From: Archilochus colubris
Lineage: Eukaryota; Chordata; Aves; Apodiformes; Trochilidae
DNA length: 64,000 bases
Direction: 5' to 3'
Assembly (NCBI GenBank): GCA_023079485.1
Contig: CM041083.1
Coordinates: 173,345,480-173,409,479, forward strand
The position numbers and the translations under genes are program-made. Positions 61,606 to 64,000 of this stretch are shown here, in pieces; position 1 is the first letter of the stretch; every line of letters begins with the position of its first letter. Below the pieces are notes generated by a model. The model ran no database searches. It was not told the DNA's origin and saw only the letters and a program-made list of their open reading frames with translations.

Positions 61606-64000
61606 ATTTCACACACAAAACAAACAAACAAAAAAAAGAAACCAGGAAAAATGAGCCTGTAAAAAGTAAAAGGAATTACCAAGATTTTTTTTCTAAGTGC
61701 CAGCTCTGCAACTATTCAGTCTCTGCTCTTTTCTGGCTCATGGATCATCACCAGAAATAAAAATTCCTGCAACTGGAACTCAACAATCCCACTGTGAGGC
61801 ATGAATCAGAAACCAATCCAGAGTATTCTCCTACAGCTCCATCAGCTCTGCAGTGCTAATAAAAATTATTTGTTACTAGTGATTTTTTTAGGAAAGAGCT
61901 TTGTGAAACTTTTGGGAAAAGATTCTGCTCTGGGCATTTACGGCTTCATTTGCAGACTTATCTTGCTGTTTGTTATTGCACTTTGCAGTATCTATTGATG
62001 GTATGAAATATGTGAAGGTGTTAAATGAAGAGCACAGCAAATGGCATTTCGTGACTCGGTATTTAATGAGTGTTTCTGCCTGGTTTTGTGGGAACATCAG
62101 TCACCAAAGCACATTACGTTTTTCCTTCTTTGCATAGCCACATGAAAAATGTTTTGATCTCACAAACTGGACGTTGTTTTTCCTGCAGATAAAACCCGAA
62201 TTAATCCAGGCTGGATGTTATGAAGTGATGATCAAAGTGACTAGGACACTAGGACAAAGTGACTAAGACAGCCAGCTAAGAACCTTGGGTTTACTTGAGC
62301 AGTAGAGAGGGCCACTTAAATCCACTGTGCCACAACTATGACAACTGCAAAACAGAGTTTAGGCTTCTGAAGCAAAAGTCCCATTAACTCCAGCAGAAGT
62401 TTTGCCTTAGTATGGAATCCAGGGTAGGACCTCTGCATTTGTTCTCTAGGAGAGGAAGTAATGCCACAGCAAGAAAGCCATTCTTGTTAGTTATTTATTG
62501 CTGAGTTTGGGGTTGGTTAGGACTTTTGCCAGGTACTAAATCACTGCAGGTCATGGAAATTTTATTTTTAAGCGTTGCTCTTTCGGATGACCCCAAAAAT
62601 TGCTTTAGCTGTGAATTATTCTGAAAGACCATGACCAATAAAAATCTGCAAGCCATAAATCAGAGCCAGCATGACCCTGCTGGAGAACTTGAGTATAAAA
62701 TAGGAAGCCAGAATCAGAACTTCTAGGAAATAGGTTCCTTTTTTCTTTGCAGGTACAGGTAAGTGTAAATACTGAACCTCAATTTTTGAAGGGGCTGCCT
62801 TGATTATTCCACAAAATCTGTAGGTACCTACAAAAAAAAAAAAATGTTTCTGTGCCCATGTAACTTCTCTGCATCTTCTATATATTTTGCTTTTTCTCCC
62901 CTTATTCCATCCTCTCACTTCATTGTGTGTCCACAGAAAGCTTGGTTCCAGCTTTTCTGTCCCACATTGTTATGATACAGCCCAACTCACAGAGTTCCTC
63001 TTGAGATACTCTAGAAAGGACACAACTGAGTTACTCATGGACTCTCTCGATCCTCTGCTGCTCAGCTTTCTTCAGCTAAAATCCTGAAAAGAAAGAGGAG
63101 AAGACCTTGCTGGCAAAAAAGTCCAAACACAGAAGGCAGTGGATGTTACACTCCTTCCAATTTATGACTTCACTCAGTACACCCTGCTGCTCTGAGAGGC
63201 CTTGAGCCCATGGAAAGCTGTCCAGGCAGGGAATCGTGCTACTGCTGAGAGGTCTGGGTCTCTTTGCCAACAATTGACTCTTGTGTGAGCAAACCATTTG
63301 CTAGAATTTTTACAAGGTGGAGGTTAGGAGAATCTTGCTCCTCCATTTAAGCCCCCAGCTTTTAGGTGGTGAATGGAAATGTTAAGTAATGTGAAAATAG
63401 CTCTGTTCACATGATGTCTGTCTGTGGGTGGCAGTGTTCAGACCTCCATTTACAGCTTCCCCTGATGTCTCTCTTAGGAATGCTGGATTGCACCCCTGAA
63501 AGCATCTACCTTGGTCCACTGACTCACATGTTGAACTGACTGATCCTAGGGACACCTCCCCTAGATTAAATTGCCAAAGTAGCCTGTTGTTTATACTATC
63601 AAAACTCCCTTGTTGTATGACTGACCTAGCCAGGACTTACAGGAAAGAAAATAGGTTGGTTTGTTCCATTTGTCACTTCTCTTTCCCTGCCTAAGGTGAG
63701 GTGGATGCTCCTGGGAAGCCTCCTTCTGTGAAGCTGTGTCAACAGTGCCTCCAAGCAAGGGCTGCTTTGGCATTTTCTCATTAAAAACCCCATCCAGCAC
63801 TGGTTCAGAGTAGATCCAAGCTCTCATCATTTGGTATGTATCAAGGACATATTTTACATCATATCAGCTACTCATTGTCACTATCTAGAATATTTAGCAG
63901 TCCTTCCTCAACAAGCATGCCATGGGCAACCTTAAACAAGCTGCTTCTCACCTCCCTTTCTAGGGACTAAATACCAGCTGACTCCTCTGCAGAAACCATA
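61606..64000. other. Intergenic, no gene supported
   Basis: It begins with an A/C-rich stretch (61612-61640) following the CR1. AT-rich, low-repeat text at 61800-62230 could be conserved non-coding sequence. No recognised coding exon, RNA gene or repeat in the rest. Confidence 0.45.

Noticed and set aside
1..64000. CRISPR arrays, operons, bacterial-type systems
   Set aside because: Spliced vertebrate gene, CR1 elements and AT-rich introns rule out a prokaryotic context; the only short tandem repeats are CR1 termini and microsatellites.

Overview
The window looks like vertebrate, most probably avian, nuclear DNA. It is AT-rich with few CpGs, has long introns, and carries several CR1 LINE copies with the ATTCTATG-type 3' end that is typical of bird genomes. 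I cannot name the species. The one protein-coding gene I can support is RNASEH2B, subunit B of the RNase H2 heterotrimer, on the + strand. Ten exons (2 to 11 by comparison with human) were assembled from splice sites and frame continuity. They join into one uninterrupted frame of 286 codons ending at 36060. Exon 1, the promoter and the 5' UTR lie upstream of the window; positions 1-10383 are part of intron 1.

Layout. 1 to about 1055: a minus-strand CR1 cut by the window edge. About 1056-10383: the rest of the visible intron 1, with two long T tracts. 10384-36060: RNASEH2B exons 2-11 and nine introns. One CR1 sits 164 bp downstream of the exon 5 donor, and an old, degraded CR1/L3-type LINE fills about half of intron 9. 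36061 to about 36680: 3' UTR with three AATAAA signals, the first overlapping the stop codon. About 39925-41810: a possible alternative terminal exon with a long AT-rich tail, holding two neighbouring palindromic DNA-transposon (MITE-like) copies. About 44960-47940: a cluster of decayed CR1 pieces, partly nested. About 47940-61140: intergenic or unassigned DNA with no exon I can support. 61147-61605: a relatively fresh 5'-truncated CR1. 61606-64000: no recognised gene.

The exons encode a conventional RNase H2 B subunit: an N-terminal triple-barrel part that pairs with RNASEH2C, a winged-helix region, a basic KKRKLSD patch, and a C-terminal PIP-box-like MKSISTFF motif. Points of note are a GC-AG intron 2, a two-glutamine extension at the start of exon 5, a shorter exon 6 linker, and the candidate second 3' end. 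I found no new biological system. The remaining findings concern gene structure, transposon archaeology and possible conserved non-coding sequence. Comparisons with human RNASEH2B and with CR1 or MITE families are from memory, not from an alignment run here.
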